Assembly: GCF_022479115.1 (NCBI RefSeq)
Contig: NZ_CP092497.1
Coordinates: 3,844,001-3,908,000 of the forward strand
Source: Amycolatopsis sp. EV170708-02-1
GTDB taxonomy: Bacteria; Actinomycetota; Actinomycetes; Mycobacteriales; Pseudonocardiaceae
Length of the DNA: 64,000 nt
Reading direction: 5' to 3'
Shown: positions 29,801 to 39,488 of the stretch, in pieces
Position numbering within the stretch: the first letter of the stretch is position 1
Layout: each line of letters opens with the position of its first letter
The notes under the pieces: generated by a model
Databases searched by the model: none
What the model saw: only the letters and a program-made list of their open reading frames with translations
What the model was told of the DNA's origin: nothing
Made by a program: the position numbers and the translations under genes

Positions 29801-31314
29801 CCGAACTCATCAAGCTGACCGCCGCCGAGCTGGCGGAGAAGATCCAGTCCCGTGAGGTGTCGGCCGTCGAGGTCGCGCAGGCACACCTGGACCGGATCGC
29901 CGAGGTCGACGACCACATCCACGCGTTCCTGCACGTCGACACCGAGGGCGCGCTCGAAGCCGCCCGCGCGGTGGACGCCGACGTCGCCGAGGGCAAGGCG
30001 CCGAAGTCGCCGCTCGCCGGTGTCCCGCTGGCGCTCAAGGACGTGCTGACCACCAAGGGCATCCCGACCACGGTCGGTTCGAAGACCCTGGAGAACTGGC
30101 TCCCGCCGTACGACGCCACCGTGACGCGCAAGCTGCGCGAGGCCGGTGTCGTGGTGCTCGGCAAGACCAACATGGACGAGTTCGCGATGGGCTCCTCCAC
30201 GGAGAACTCCGCGTTCGGCCCGACCCACAACCCGTGGGACCACGCCCGCATCCCCGGCGGTTCCGGCGGTGGCTCCTCGGCGGCGATCGCGGCGTTCGAG
30301 GCCGCGATCGCGATCGGTACCGACACCGGCGGCTCGATCCGCCAGCCCGGCGCGGTCACCGGCACCGTCGGCGTGAAGCCGACGTACGGCGGCGTCTCCC
30401 GCTACGGTCTCGTCGCCTTCTCGTCGTCGCTCGACCAGGCCGGTCCTTGCGCGCGGACGGTGCTCGACGCCGCGCTGCTGCACGAGGTCATCGCCGGGTA
30501 CGACCCGATGGACTCGACCTCGATCGACGCGCCGGTCCCGCCGGTGGTCGCCGCGGCCCGCCAGGGCCTGACCGGTGACCTCAAGGGCGTGCGTGTCGGC
30601 GTGGTGAAGGAATTCGCCGGCGACGGCTACCAGCCGGGCGTGTTGCGGTCGTTCGAGGCCGCCGTCGAGCAGCTTCGTGCGCTCGGCGCCGAGGTCGTCG
30701 AGGTCTCGTGCCCGTACTTCACTTACGCGCTGCCCGCGTACTACCTGATCGCGCCGAGCGAGTGCTCGTCGAACCTCGCCCGGTTCGACGCCATGCGCTA
30801 CGGCCTGCGCGTTTCCGACGACGGCGAGCACAGCGCCGAAGAGGTCATGTCGCTCACCCGCGAGAAGGGCTTCGGCCCCGAGGTCAAGCGCCGCATCATG
30901 CTCGGCACGTACGCGCTGTCCTCGGGCTACTACGACGCCTACTACGGCTCGGCGCAGAAGGTCCGCACGCTCATCACGCGGGACTTCGACGCCGCGTTCG
31001 AGAAGGTGGACGTGCTGGTCTCGCCGACCACGCCGACCACCGCGTTCAAGATCGGCGAGCGCGTCGACGACCCGATGGCGATGTACCTCTCGGACATCTG
31101 CTCCATTCCGGCGAACCTCGCCGGCAACGCCGCGATGAGTGTCCCGAGTGGACTGTCGCATGAGGACGGCCTGCCGGTCGGCCTGCAGATCATGGCCCCG
31201 GCGATGGCCGACGACCGGCTGTACCGCGTCGGCGCCGCGTACGAGGTCGCGCGCGACGCCGCCAACGGTGGCTCGCTGGTGCACGAGGTTCCGGAGCTGG
31301 GAGGAAAGAAGTGA
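29797..31314 (+). CDS. gatA: Asp/Glu-tRNA amidotransferase subunit A
   Basis: 505 residues, amidase signature family. Lys81 (LALKDVL), Ser156 (PGGSGGGSS) and Ser180 ([11 protein letters not shown]) form the Lys-Ser-Ser triad that releases ammonia from glutamine. GTG start overlaps the gatC stop by 4 bp. Confidence 0.97.
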   Translation: MTELIKLTAAELAEKIQSREVSAVEVAQAHLDRIAEVDDHIHAFLHVDTEGALEAARAVDADVAEGKAPKSPLAGVPLALKDVLTTKGIPTTVGSKTLENWLPPYDATVTRKLREAGVVVLGKTNMDEFAMGSSTENSAFGPTHNPWDHARIPGGSGGGSSAAIAAFEAAIAIGTDTGGSIRQPGAVTGTVGVKPTYGGVSRYGLVAFSSSLDQAGPCARTVLDAALLHEVIAGYDPMDSTSIDAPVPPVVAAARQGLTGDLKGVRVGVVKEFAGDGYQPGVLRSFEAAVEQLRALGAEVVEVSCPYFTYALPAYYLIAPSECSSNLARFDAMRYGLRVSDDGEHSAEEVMSLTREKGFGPEVKRRIMLGTYALSSGYYDAYYGSAQKVRTLITRDFDAAFEKVDVLVSPTTPTTAFKIGERVDDPMAMYLSDICSIPANLAGNAAMSVPSGLSHEDGLPVGLQIMAPAMADDRLYRVGAAYEVARDAANGGSLVHEVPELGGKK

Positions 31315-32816
31315 CCGCCGTGGTGGAACTCATGGACTACGCCGACGTCATCGAGCGGTTCGACCCGGTGCTGGGCCTCGAGGTGCACGTCGAGCTGAAC
31401 ACGAACACCAAGATGTTCTGCGGCTGCGCCAACGAGTTCGGCGGCGAGCCGAACACCAAGGTGTGCCCGACCTGTCTCGGCCTGCCCGGTTCGCTGCCGG
31501 TCGTGAACGGCAAGGCGGTGGAGGGCGCGATCCGCATCGGCCTCGCGCTCAACTGCGAGATCGCCGAGTGGTGCCGGTTCGCCCGGAAGAACTACTTCTA
31601 CCCGGACATGCCGAAGAACTTCCAGACCTCGCAGTACGACGAGCCGATCGCCTTCAACGGCTACCTCGACGTGACGCTGGACGACGGCGAGGTCGTGCGC
31701 GTCGAGATCGAGCGCGCGCACATGGAGGAGGACACCGGCAAGTCGCTGCACGTCGGCGGCGCCACCGGGCGGATCCACGGCGCCGAGCACTCGCTGCTCG
31801 ACTACAACCGCGCCGGCGTGCCGCTGATCGAGATCGTCACCAAGACGATCGAGCACACCGGCGGCCGCGCCCCCGAGGTCGCCCGCGCGTACGTGAGCGC
31901 CCTGCGGGATCTGCTGCGCGCGCTGGACGTCTCCGATGTCCGCATGGACCAGGGTTCCCTGCGCTGCGACGCGAACGTCTCACTGATGGCCAAGGACGCG
32001 ACCGAATTCGGCACGCGCACCGAGACCAAGAACGTCAACTCGCTGCGCAGCGTCGAGCGCGCCGTGCGCTACGAGATGACCCGTCAGGCGGCGATCCTCG
32101 CCGAGGGCGGCTCCATCAAGCAGGAGACGCGGCACTTCCAGGAGGCCGACGGCACCACGTCGCCGGGCCGCACCAAGGAGACCGCCGAGGACTACCGGTA
32201 CTTCCCGGAGCCCGACCTGGTCCCGATCGCGCCGTCACGCGAATGGGTCGAGGAGCTGCGCAAGACGCTGCCGGAGATGCCGTCGGAGCGCCGCAAGCGC
32301 ATCCAGCGGGAGTGGAACCTGACCGACGAGGCGCTGCGCGACCTGCTCAACGTCGGCGCGGTCGACCTGGTCGCCGCGACGGTCGAGGCGGGCGCCACGC
32401 CGGACGAGGCCCGCAGCTGGTGGGTCAACACGCTGGCGCAGGAGGCCAACTCCCGCGAGATCGAGCTGGCCGAGCTGGCGATCACCCCGGCGCAGCTGGC
32501 CGAGGTCATCGCGCTGGTCAACGCCGGCGAGCTGACCAACAAGCTGGCGAAGGAGGTCGTGCAGGGCGTGCTCGCAGGCGAGGGTTCGCCGTCGGAGGTC
32601 GTCGAGAAGCGCGGCCTGAAGGTCGTCTCCGACGACTCCGCGCTCATCGCGGCGGTCGACGAGGCGCTGGCCGCGCAGCCCGACGTCGCCGAGAAGATCC
32701 GCGGCGGCAAGGTGGCCGCGGCCGGGGCGATCGTCGGCGCGGTCATGAAGGCCACCAAGGGCCAGGCCGACGCCAAGCGCGTGCGCGAACTGATCGTCGA
32801 GCGAGTCGGTGCCTGA
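31311..32816 (+). CDS. gatB: Asp/Glu-tRNA amidotransferase subunit B
   Basis: 501 residues. [32 protein letters not shown] and [19 protein letters not shown] are GatB hallmarks; the zinc cysteines are visible. The C-terminal tail domain ([21 protein letters not shown]) contacts tRNA. It phosphorylates and amidates the tRNA-bound Glu/Asp. GTG start overlaps gatA by 4 bp. Confidence 0.97.
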   Translation: MTAVVELMDYADVIERFDPVLGLEVHVELNTNTKMFCGCANEFGGEPNTKVCPTCLGLPGSLPVVNGKAVEGAIRIGLALNCEIAEWCRFARKNYFYPDMPKNFQTSQYDEPIAFNGYLDVTLDDGEVVRVEIERAHMEEDTGKSLHVGGATGRIHGAEHSLLDYNRAGVPLIEIVTKTIEHTGGRAPEVARAYVSALRDLLRALDVSDVRMDQGSLRCDANVSLMAKDATEFGTRTETKNVNSLRSVERAVRYEMTRQAAILAEGGSIKQETRHFQEADGTTSPGRTKETAEDYRYFPEPDLVPIAPSREWVEELRKTLPEMPSERRKRIQREWNLTDEALRDLLNVGAVDLVAATVEAGATPDEARSWWVNTLAQEANSREIELAELAITPAQLAEVIALVNAGELTNKLAKEVVQGVLAGEGSPSEVVEKRGLKVVSDDSALIAAVDEALAAQPDVAEKIRGGKVAAAGAIVGAVMKATKGQADAKRVRELIVERVGA

Positions 32817-33318
32817 GCTCGCTTTGAAGAAGGCCACCTGGCGTGAGTGGCTCGGCCTCGCGGCCGGGCTGCTCGCGCTGGTGGCCTTGTTCCTTCCGTG
32901 GACGACGCTGACCGCCTCGCGCCCGGAGATCGAAGACGTGCTGAAGACGTTGCCCGCCACCGACGTCACGCGTGACGCGTGGCGTTCGGGCTTCCTCGCG
33001 TGGGCGCCGCTCTTCCTCCTGTTCCTTCCCAGCCTCGCGGTCGTGCTGTTCGGCCGCGTCGACGCCGTCCGCCGGGCGGGCTTGCCGCATTTGTGGCTGA
33101 TGGCGGCCATCGGCGCGCTGCTGCTGATGGCGCTCGGCTGGACCACCCTCGACTGGCAGTTCGACGCCGACCAGCGCGGGATTCTTTCCGCCGCCGGTAT
33201 CGAGATCGGGACCGGTCTCGGCCGCTATCTCGGCCTGGTGGCCGCTGCGGTCTCCGTCGTCGTGGCGTTCTTCGACGTCCGCGTGCTCCGCGCCGAAACC
33301 CGCACCCGTCGTCCCTGA
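32809..33318 (+). CDS. four-helix membrane protein of the gat operon
   Basis: 169 residues with four hydrophobic helices ([77 protein letters not shown]). GTG start overlaps gatB by 8 bp, so it is coupled. The [13 protein letters not shown] pattern is common in actinobacterial small membrane proteins of unknown role. No function can be assigned. Confidence 0.8.
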   Translation: MPELALKKATWREWLGLAAGLLALVALFLPWTTLTASRPEIEDVLKTLPATDVTRDAWRSGFLAWAPLFLLFLPSLAVVLFGRVDAVRRAGLPHLWLMAAIGALLLMALGWTTLDWQFDADQRGILSAAGIEIGTGLGRYLGLVAAAVSVVVAFFDVRVLRAETRTRRP

Positions 33319-33328
33319 TTCCCCTTTC

Positions 33329-33388
33329 GCATTTAGTCCTCTGAATGCGACAGGGTATGGAGAAAGCGCTTTCTCAGAGGAGGTCATC
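33329..33388 (+). promoter_or_regulatory. half repeat element, palindromic operator and SD before the cupin gene
   Basis: 33329-33350 is the left arm of the GCATTTAGTCCTCT palindrome family, but the usual right arm is replaced. GAGAAAGCGCTTTCTC at 33360-33375 is a perfect 16-bp palindrome with the central CG of LacI/GalR-family operators. The ribosome binding site AGAGGAGG (33376-33383) overlaps TCAGAGGA (33374-33381), which is complementary to TCCTCTGA at 33337-33344, so the SD could be hidden in a stem. Confidence 0.55.
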
Positions 33389-34084
33389 GTGTTCCCTCTT
33401 CCCGGCGGTATCGGACTTTCCCACCTGTGCGCCTATGAATGGGAAGCCGCGGACGGGGTGTGCGGAGGAAGCCCGCATCTGCATCTCGCCTGTACCGAGG
33501 CTTACGTCGTCACCGGCGGACGTGGCGCCGTGCAGACGCTCGACGTCGGCGGCTACCGGGAGACCGAACTCGAAGCCGGTGTCGTCGCGTGGTTCGCGCC
33601 CGGCACGGTCCATCGGATGGTGCAACGCGAGGATCTGCGGATCACCGTGCTCATGCAGAACAGCGGGCTGCCCGAAGCGGGCGACGCGGTCTTCACCTTC
33701 CCACCGCCGGTCCTCGCCGACCCGGACGCGTACGCGGAGGCCGCCGCGATGCCCGCGGACGACGAGGCGGCCCGCCGTCGCCGTGATCTCGCGATCGAGG
33801 GCTACCTGCCGATCCGGGACGCGCTCGTCGCGGGAGATCCGGGCCCGCTGAGGGATTTCTATCGCGCGGCCGTCGCGCTGGTCGCGCCGAAGGTCGAGGC
33901 CTGGCTCCCGCGCTGGCGGGCCGGCGCGCTGGCCGCCGCCGAGCTGACCGGCGAGCACCTGAGGGCGCTCGCGAACGGCGACGCGAGCCACTTGGAGCAC
34001 TCCGGCGTGCGGATCGCCGGTCCTTCCGAGGAGGACGGCTACGGGATGTGCGGGAGGCGGACGGAGTACCGCATTGACATGTGA
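33389..34084 (+). CDS. cupin domain protein
   Basis: 231 residues. The cupin fold is seen at about 20-90: PHLHLACTEAYVVTGGRGAVQTL (metal motif with H and E) and GVVAWFAPGTVHRMV (second motif with H). The C-terminal half is helical (IEGYLPIRDALVAG, FYRAAVALVAPKVEAWL). Such proteins are often sugar-related isomerases or epimerase-like in carbohydrate loci; nothing nearby settles this. The LacI-like palindrome upstream hints at sugar control (inference). The stop overlaps the next gene's operator. Confidence 0.8.
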   Translation: MFPLPGGIGLSHLCAYEWEAADGVCGGSPHLHLACTEAYVVTGGRGAVQTLDVGGYRETELEAGVVAWFAPGTVHRMVQREDLRITVLMQNSGLPEAGDAVFTFPPPVLADPDAYAEAAAMPADDEAARRRRDLAIEGYLPIRDALVAGDPGPLRDFYRAAVALVAPKVEAWLPRWRAGALAAAELTGEHLRALANGDASHLEHSGVRIAGPSEEDGYGMCGRRTEYRIDM

Positions 34085-34110
34085 CCATTTGGTCACCTAT
34101 TTTGTCCTGC
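34074..34110 (+). promoter_or_regulatory. near-consensus promoter with operator between -35 and -10
   Basis: -35 TTGACA at 34074-34079, 18-bp spacer, -10 TATTTT at 34098-34103. The spacer contains the inverted repeat GTGACCA tt TGGTCAC (34081-34096). The hydrolase ATG at 34111 is 7 nt after the -10, so the mRNA is leaderless. One of the clearest promoters in the window; a repressor bound here would cover the spacer completely. Confidence 0.75.
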
Positions 34111-35511
34111 ATGACCACTTCACGCAGGACACTCGTCACCGTGCTCGTCGCAGTCCTTCTCGGCGCGCTGTTCACCGCCGCCCCGGCGACCGCCGAGGAG
34201 CGCTGGCGCACCCACGAGGGCACCATCGACGGCGCCGACTACCTGGTCAAAGTGCCGAAGCGCTGGAACGGCACGCTGGTGCTCTACAGCCATGGCCTCT
34301 ACGTGGAGCAGGGCGGCAAACCGGCGCAGATCATGCTGGCCACCCGGCCGGAGACCGAAAGATGGTTGCTCGACCAGGGTTACGCGCTGGCCGCGTCGAA
34401 CTACAAGGGCGTCTTCGGGCACGTGATCGAGGAGGCCTTGACCGATCAGATCGCGCTGCTGGACTGGTTCGAGGCCAACGTGGGCGAGCCGCGGCGGACC
34501 ATCACGAGTGGAATGTCCATGGGCTCCGTGATCTCCCTGAAGCTGGCCGAGAACAACCCGGGCCGGTTCGACGGCGTCCTGGCGCAATGCGGCGAGTACG
34601 ACGCGCAGGGCACCTGGAACACCGCGCTGGACATCCTCTTCGCCCTCAAGACACTGCTGGCGCCGGACGCGGACATCGACCTGGTCCGGCCTCGTGACCC
34701 GGAGGCCTCGAAGGCGGCCCTCGAAGCCGCCGTGGCCGAAGCGCAGAAGACCGACGCGGGCCGGGCGCGGATCGCGCTGGCCGGAGCGCTGGGCACCGTC
34801 CCGGGCTGGGCGCTCGCACACGAGCCGGAGCCGACGGCACTGGCCGATCGCCTCGCCCAGCAGGCGATGTGGGTCGCCGGCGCCTACCTGTTCGGCTACG
34901 GACCGGGCGCGCGTCCGGAGATCGAGCACCGGGCAGGAGGGAACCCGTCGTCGAACACCGGCATCGACTACCGGCGTCAGCTCGCCCGGTCCACCGGTCT
35001 CGACCTGGTCCGGCAGGCCTACCGGACGGGTGGCGTCGATCTGGAAGCCGACCTCGACCGGCTCGCCGACGCTCCGCGGATTTCGGCGGATCCGAAGGCG
35101 CAGGCGTACATGGAGCGCCACACCGTGGCGCGCGGCACCACGCCGTCGCCCGTGCTGACCACGCACACCACCGGTGACGGCGGCGCCGTCGCGGGACAGG
35201 CCCGCTGGTACGGCGACCAGGTCCGGCGCAACGGCGATCCCGCTCTGCTGCGGCAGACCTACGTGAGCCGGGGCGGTCACTGCTCGTTCAACGCGGCCGA
35301 GGAGATCGTCCTGCTGCGCACCCTGCTGACCCGGGTGGACACCGGCCGCTGGCCGTCCACCGAACCGCACCGCCTCACCGCCGCCGCGAACGCGCTGGGG
35401 GACGGTTACCGGCTCGTGCCGGAGCTGTTCGACCCGCAGGCCGGGGAAAAGGCGATGGCGCCGTCGTTCACACGGTTCACCCCGGCGCCGCATCCGCGGC
35501 CGTCCAGGTAA
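34111..35511 (+). CDS. secreted alpha/beta hydrolase
   Basis: 466 residues. Residues 1-28 are a signal peptide (MTTSRRTLVTVLVAVLLGALF, cleavage after ATA). The nucleophile elbow is SGMSMGS with Ser136; the catalytic His is probably in SRGGHCSFNAAEE near 385. LVLYSHGLYVEQGGKP gives the oxyanion HG motif. Likely an extracellular esterase/peptidase-like hydrolase of unknown substrate. No SD; expressed from the leaderless promoter at 34074-34103. Confidence 0.85.
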   Translation: MTTSRRTLVTVLVAVLLGALFTAAPATAEERWRTHEGTIDGADYLVKVPKRWNGTLVLYSHGLYVEQGGKPAQIMLATRPETERWLLDQGYALAASNYKGVFGHVIEEALTDQIALLDWFEANVGEPRRTITSGMSMGSVISLKLAENNPGRFDGVLAQCGEYDAQGTWNTALDILFALKTLLAPDADIDLVRPRDPEASKAALEAAVAEAQKTDAGRARIALAGALGTVPGWALAHEPEPTALADRLAQQAMWVAGAYLFGYGPGARPEIEHRAGGNPSSNTGIDYRRQLARSTGLDLVRQAYRTGGVDLEADLDRLADAPRISADPKAQAYMERHTVARGTTPSPVLTTHTTGDGGAVAGQARWYGDQVRRNGDPALLRQTYVSRGGHCSFNAAEEIVLLRTLLTRVDTGRWPSTEPHRLTAAANALGDGYRLVPELFDPQAGEKAMAPSFTRFTPAPHPRPSR

Positions 35512-35530
35512 GGACCGCTCAGTCCTTACC
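35507..35530. terminator. bidirectional hairpin between convergent stops
   Basis: GGTAAGGAC (35507-35515) and GTCCTTACC (35522-35530), 9 bp perfect with a 6-nt loop. Only 7 bp separate the two stop codons, and both lie within the hairpin. Confidence 0.6.
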
Positions 35531-36742
35531 GCCCCCGCCGGAGCTGGCCGACGGCGTGATGATGACGACGCGGTCGTCGCTCGAAACCGGGGAACCGCCG
35601 TCCTTGTTGACCGTCCCGGCGAGCGCGATCTGCGGGTTGACCATGCTCATCGCGGACAGCCTGCCGAAGGTCTTCGGCGGCTTGCCGACCTTGCCGTCCA
35701 TGACGACGTTGGGCTTGCCGGTCACCGCCCCGTCCGGGGTGACCGGCAGGTTCTGCAGGTTGCCCGCGACGGACGTGGCGATCGAGAGATGGCCGGTGGC
35801 ACCGACGAAGTCCGCGCAACCCGCGACACCGGGTTTGTCGGTCCAGCTCCAGGCCGGGGTGGTCAGCGGCTGGCCGCCGCGAAGCCGGTACAGGACGTCC
35901 TTGTCGGCCAGCCTGTCGGTGAGCCACACGCGGGAACCGGCCTGGTCGCGGCAGATCCCGCCGGGGGAGTGCACACCGGTCGAGAAGACCGCCGAACCGG
36001 CGGTGGGGTTGCCCGCCGCCGGTTTGCCGGAGGTGTCGATGCGCAGCACCTTCCCGGCCAGCGACGCCGGATCGGCCGCGAGCCCGGGGTTGCCCGCGTC
36101 GCCGGTGGCGACCAGGAGCGCGCCCTTGGCGTCGGTGCCGATCGCGCCGCGGTTGCCGGTGGGCCCCTTGGGGATCCCGGTCAGCACCGGTTTCGGCGCC
36201 TGGCCCTTCGCCAGGCGGACGACCCGGTTGTCGGTCGGGGTGGTGATGTAGGCGAAGACGAGCTGGTCTTCGGCGAAGCCGGGGGAGAGGGCGAGCGACG
36301 TGAGGCCGCCGTCGCCGGAGCCGTCCACGGGAACCGTCGCCCAGTCGGCCGGGTCCTTCTCCGCGGCGGCGAGCAGGATCCGGCCGCTCTTGCGTTCTCC
36401 GGCGAGCGCGCTGGGAGCGGTGCCGTCACCGGGGATCGCGGCCACGGCGGCGACGGTGTCCAGGCAGGTCGCGATGACGGCCTTGTCGAAGTCCTTGCAG
36501 CCCTGGGGCGGCGGCACCGGCGTCGGCGCCCGGTTCGGCCCGTTTCCCCGGCCGGGACCGGCGTCGCCCGCTTCACCGCCCGGCCCGATCTGCGGCGGGA
36601 CCTCGGGGGACGGCGGGTTGACCGGGGTGAACTTCTGCCCGGCGGCCGTGTTGTCGAATTCGGCGCAACCGGAGAGCATCAACGCGCCGCAGGCCAGTAT
36701 GGCCAGCGGCGCGGTCCATTTCCGCCGGTACCGGGTACGCAC
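35519..36742 (-). CDS. LppZ-like lipoprotein with sorbosone/glucose dehydrogenase-type beta-propeller
   Basis: 407 residues. Lipobox LMLSGC with Cys26 for lipid anchoring, a Pro/Gly-rich linker (PPSPEVPPQIGPGGEAG), then a propeller related to PQQ-dependent sugar dehydrogenases (GGLTSLALSPGFAEDQLVFAYI, STGVHSPGGICRDQ). By position it corresponds to M. tuberculosis lppZ (Rv3006). Whether it binds PQQ is unclear. GTG start 6 nt after TAGGCT (complement of 36749-36754): leaderless. Confidence 0.85.
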   Translation of the reverse strand: MRTRYRRKWTAPLAILACGALMLSGCAEFDNTAAGQKFTPVNPPSPEVPPQIGPGGEAGDAGPGRGNGPNRAPTPVPPPQGCKDFDKAVIATCLDTVAAVAAIPGDGTAPSALAGERKSGRILLAAAEKDPADWATVPVDGSGDGGLTSLALSPGFAEDQLVFAYITTPTDNRVVRLAKGQAPKPVLTGIPKGPTGNRGAIGTDAKGALLVATGDAGNPGLAADPASLAGKVLRIDTSGKPAAGNPTAGSAVFSTGVHSPGGICRDQAGSRVWLTDRLADKDVLYRLRGGQPLTTPAWSWTDKPGVAGCADFVGATGHLSIATSVAGNLQNLPVTPDGAVTGKPNVVMDGKVGKPPKTFGRLSAMSMVNPQIALAGTVNKDGGSPVSSDDRVVIITPSASSGGGGKD

Positions 36743-36804
36743 GGGCCCAGCCTAGGTGGGCGTACGTGAGCCACGGGTAAGAGCTCCTGGATACCGTGGT
36801 GATC

Positions 36805-37710
36805 ATGACAGTGACCGTTCTCGTGCCCGACGAAGAGGGAGTGGCCGCGCTTTCGGAGATCGAAGGCGTGCGTCCGGTGGTGTACCGCCGCGGCGAGCCG
36901 GTGCCCGCCGAAGCCGCCGAGGCCGAGGTCCTCGTGACCGGTGACGGGCCCAGCGACGAACTCTGGCGCGAACTGCCGAACATCAAACTCGTGCAACTGC
37001 TGGCGGCGGGCGCCGAGGACTGGGTCGGCAAGGTGCCGGACGGCGTCCTGCTCTCGACCTGCCGAGGCGCGCACGGCGGAAGCTCGGCCGAGTGGGTCGT
37101 CGCGGTCCTCCTGACGATCTACCGCGACCTCGGCGGATTCGCCGACGGCCATCGGCGGAAGCACTGGGAACGCCGGATCACCGACACCCTGCAGGGAAAG
37201 CGGGCGCTCATCGTCGGCGCGGGCGACCTCGGCAGGCATCTGTGCCGACGGCTGGAGACGTTCGACGTGCGCTGCACGATGGTGGGCGCGACGGCCCGCG
37301 AGGGCGTCCACGGCAACGACGAGCTCCCCGCCCTGCTGCCCGAACACGACGTCACCGTCCTGATGGTGCCGCTCACGCCGCATACGCGGGGCATGGCCGA
37401 CGCGGCGTTCCTGGCCGCGATGCCGGACGACGCGATCCTCGTCAACGTGTCGAGGGGCCCGGTCGTGGATACCGACGCGCTCGTCGCGGAGCTCGCGTCG
37501 GGACGGCTGCGCGCCGCCCTCGACGTCACCGACCCGGAGCCCCTGCCCGAGGGGCATCCGCTGTGGGACGTGCCGGGACTGCTGCTGACACCGCATGTCG
37601 CGGGCGCGGTGAGCGGGCGGCGGCGACGCGCCTACGCGGTGGTGGTCCGGGAACTGAGCCACTATCTGGGCGGGGAGCTGCCGAAGAACCTGGTTCACGG
37701 CGAATACTGA
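36805..37710 (+). CDS. D-2-hydroxyacid dehydrogenase family protein
   Basis: 301 residues. The NAD-binding motif is ALIVGAGDLGRHLC; LVNVSRGPVVDTDALV and LLLTPHVAG carry the catalytic Arg/Glu/His region of the family (His in TPHVAG). Reduces an unknown 2-keto acid or oxidises the D-hydroxy acid. ATG at 36805 is 7 nt after TACCGT (36792-36797) and lacks an SD, so leaderless. Diverges from the LppZ-like gene, both promoters being leaderless in 62 bp. Confidence 0.88.
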   Translation: MTVTVLVPDEEGVAALSEIEGVRPVVYRRGEPVPAEAAEAEVLVTGDGPSDELWRELPNIKLVQLLAAGAEDWVGKVPDGVLLSTCRGAHGGSSAEWVVAVLLTIYRDLGGFADGHRRKHWERRITDTLQGKRALIVGAGDLGRHLCRRLETFDVRCTMVGATAREGVHGNDELPALLPEHDVTVLMVPLTPHTRGMADAAFLAAMPDDAILVNVSRGPVVDTDALVAELASGRLRAALDVTDPEPLPEGHPLWDVPGLLLTPHVAGAVSGRRRRAYAVVVRELSHYLGGELPKNLVHGEY

Positions 37711-37715
37711 GCATC

Positions 37716-38561
37716 GTGGCGAATCTTCATGTCGGCTGCGCGATGTGGACGCACAAGGCGTGGGCAGGCCGGTTCCTGCCGCGGTCGCTGCCCGCCGGGG
37801 AGCGCCTCCGGGCCTACGCCGGCTGGTGCAACGCGGTCGAGGGCAACACGACCTTCTACGCGACCCCGGCCAGGGAAACCGTCGAAACATGGGCGCGGCA
37901 GACCGGCCCCGGCTTCCGGTTCGTGGTCAAGCTGCCCAAGGTCGTCACGCACGAGAAACGGCTCGCCGGCGTCGAGACCGAGATGCGGGCGTTCCTGGAC
38001 GCGATCGAACCGCTCGGCGAACGGGCGGTCCTGTGGACCCAGCTGCCCGGCTCGTTCGGCCCGCCGGACGTCGACGCCCTCGGCCGCTTCCTGCGCCGTC
38101 TCCCTGCCGGGCTCCGGCGCGCCGTGGAGGTGCGTCACCCGGCGTTCTCCACCGAAGCGACCTCGTTGCTGGAGAGGACTCTCGCCGACGCGGGCGCCGA
38201 GTGGGTGCCGTTCGACACCACCGTCTTCTTTTCGAGCCCGCCGATCAGCGAGGCCGAACAGGACGCCTGGGCGAAGAAACCCCGGCTGCCGCGGCGGACG
38301 CGGGCGCTGACCGACCGGCCGATCGTCCGCTATCTGGGCCGTGACGCGGCCGAGGAGACCGTCGCGGGATGGCGACCGTGGGCCGAGGTGGTCGCCGGAT
38401 GGCTGCGCGAGGGCCGGTCGCCGACGGTCTTCGTGCACACGCCCGACAACGACGACGCCCCGGCGCTCGCCCGCCGTTTCCACGACGACGTGCGCGCCCT
38501 GGTGCCCGGCCTCGACCCGCTGCCGGAGCCCGAACCGGTCGAGCCCGCGACCCTGTTCTGA
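37716..38561 (+). CDS. DUF72 family protein
   Basis: 281 residues with the DUF72 TIM-barrel pattern: LHVGCAMWTHKAWAGRFLP, YAGWCNAVEGNTTFYATPARETVETW, FRFVVKLPKVVTHEKRL, RRAVEVRHPAF. The biochemical role of DUF72 is not established. GTG start 5 bp after the preceding dehydrogenase stop, so probably an operon. Confidence 0.88.
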   Translation: MANLHVGCAMWTHKAWAGRFLPRSLPAGERLRAYAGWCNAVEGNTTFYATPARETVETWARQTGPGFRFVVKLPKVVTHEKRLAGVETEMRAFLDAIEPLGERAVLWTQLPGSFGPPDVDALGRFLRRLPAGLRRAVEVRHPAFSTEATSLLERTLADAGAEWVPFDTTVFFSSPPISEAEQDAWAKKPRLPRRTRALTDRPIVRYLGRDAAEETVAGWRPWAEVVAGWLREGRSPTVFVHTPDNDDAPALARRFHDDVRALVPGLDPLPEPEPVEPATLF

Positions 38562-38565
38562 ACCG

Positions 38566-38720
38566 TCATGGACAACACACGTGTCCAGATGGACGACACG
38601 CGTGACTGGACGGACGACACACCTCGAGGCCGGTTCCGTCGCCGTGTCGTCCGTTCCGACACGCGTGTCGTCCGTCCGATCACGCGAGATGTCCGTCTCG
38701 ACACGGGGACGTCCGGCGGT
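38566..38720. repeat. degenerate cluster of GACACGCGTGTC-type repeats
   Basis: About 155 bp with many copies of GGACGACAC/GTGTCGTCC and ACACGCGTG in both orientations, for example GACGACACGCGTG near 38592-38605 and GACACGCGTGTCGTCC near 38666-38682. The left and right halves can fold into an imperfect long hairpin. No ORF of interest. It lies between DUF72 and doxX genes and may terminate transcription; spacing is irregular, unlike CRISPR. Confidence 0.6.
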
Positions 38721-38759
38721 TCGGTCGCCTGACGGGCCGGTTTCCCCTACCCTTCGCGC

Positions 38760-39326
38760 GTGAGCGATGACTATCAGACCAGCATGATCTCGGACGTGGC
38801 CGACGCCGACAGCGGCCCCGGCCCGGCGGAGACCAGGGGCGGGATCGATCTCGGTCTGCTCGTCCTGCGAGTGGTGCTCGGCGTGACGATGGGCGCACAC
38901 GGGCTCCAGCACCTCTTCGGTGCCTTCGGCGGCCCGGGGGTCGGCGGCTTCGCCAGGGCACTCGGCGGCATGGGCTACACAAGCCAGACCACGCTGCTTT
39001 CCTGGATCACCGGGATCAGCGAAGTGGTCGGCGGCGCGCTTGTGCTGGTGGGCCTGTTCACCCCGATCGGCGCCGCCGCGCTGCTCGGCGTCTGCGCGAA
39101 CATCGTCTACGTGAAGTTCGGCGGCGGGTTCTTCCAGAAGCAAGGGCAGGGCTTCGAGTTCGAGCTCCTGCTGGCCGCGGCTTCGCTGACCGTCCTGTTC
39201 GCGGGCTCCGGGCGGATCGCGCTGGACGTCAACACCCCGTGGCGGAAGCGGCCGCTTTCGTTCGGGCTGATCGGGTTGCTGCTGGCCGCCGCGGCTTCGG
39301 TCGTGGTGATCGTCCTCTGCCGCTGA
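38760..39326 (+). CDS. DoxX family membrane protein (Rv3005c-like)
   Basis: 188 residues; an acidic N-terminus of about 38 residues, then four helices with DoxX motifs (LLVLRVVLGVTMGAHGLQHLFGAFGGPG; ITGISEVVGGALVLVGLFTPIGAAALL). In mycobacteria the homologue Rv3005c forms an oxidoreductase complex with SodA and SseA against oxidative stress. GTG at 38760 is 6 nt after TACCCT (38748-38753): leaderless. Confidence 0.85.
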   Translation: MSDDYQTSMISDVADADSGPGPAETRGGIDLGLLVLRVVLGVTMGAHGLQHLFGAFGGPGVGGFARALGGMGYTSQTTLLSWITGISEVVGGALVLVGLFTPIGAAALLGVCANIVYVKFGGGFFQKQGQGFEFELLLAAASLTVLFAGSGRIALDVNTPWRKRPLSFGLIGLLLAAAASVVVIVLCR

Positions 39327-39421
39327 CCGCTCGCCTTTGGACCTGGTCTCAAAACTCGGCGTGTCGCTAGGTGAACCACCGGCCCGCCCCTGGCTCCGCA
39401 CCGCCCGCCTGTGGGCCCGGC

Positions 39422-39444
39422 CTGACGGACCGGAGGTCTGTCAG
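39422..39444 (+). promoter_or_regulatory. hairpin in the long upstream region of the cold-shock gene
   Basis: CTGACGGACC (39422-39431) pairs with GGTCTGTCAG (39435-39444) around GGA, with one G-U pair. It lies about 45 nt before the ATG, within 162 bp between doxX and the cold-shock gene. It could terminate doxX or act as a structured 5' UTR, as in classical cspA mRNAs (inference). Confidence 0.35.
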
Positions 39445-39488
39445 GGAGACTGGGGGCCAGTGCCCGCCCTCTCGACCTGGAGTTTTTG

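Noticed and set aside
38566..38720. Possible CRISPR array or tandem repeat
   Set aside because: Irregular spacing and mixed orientation; no spacers of uniform length.
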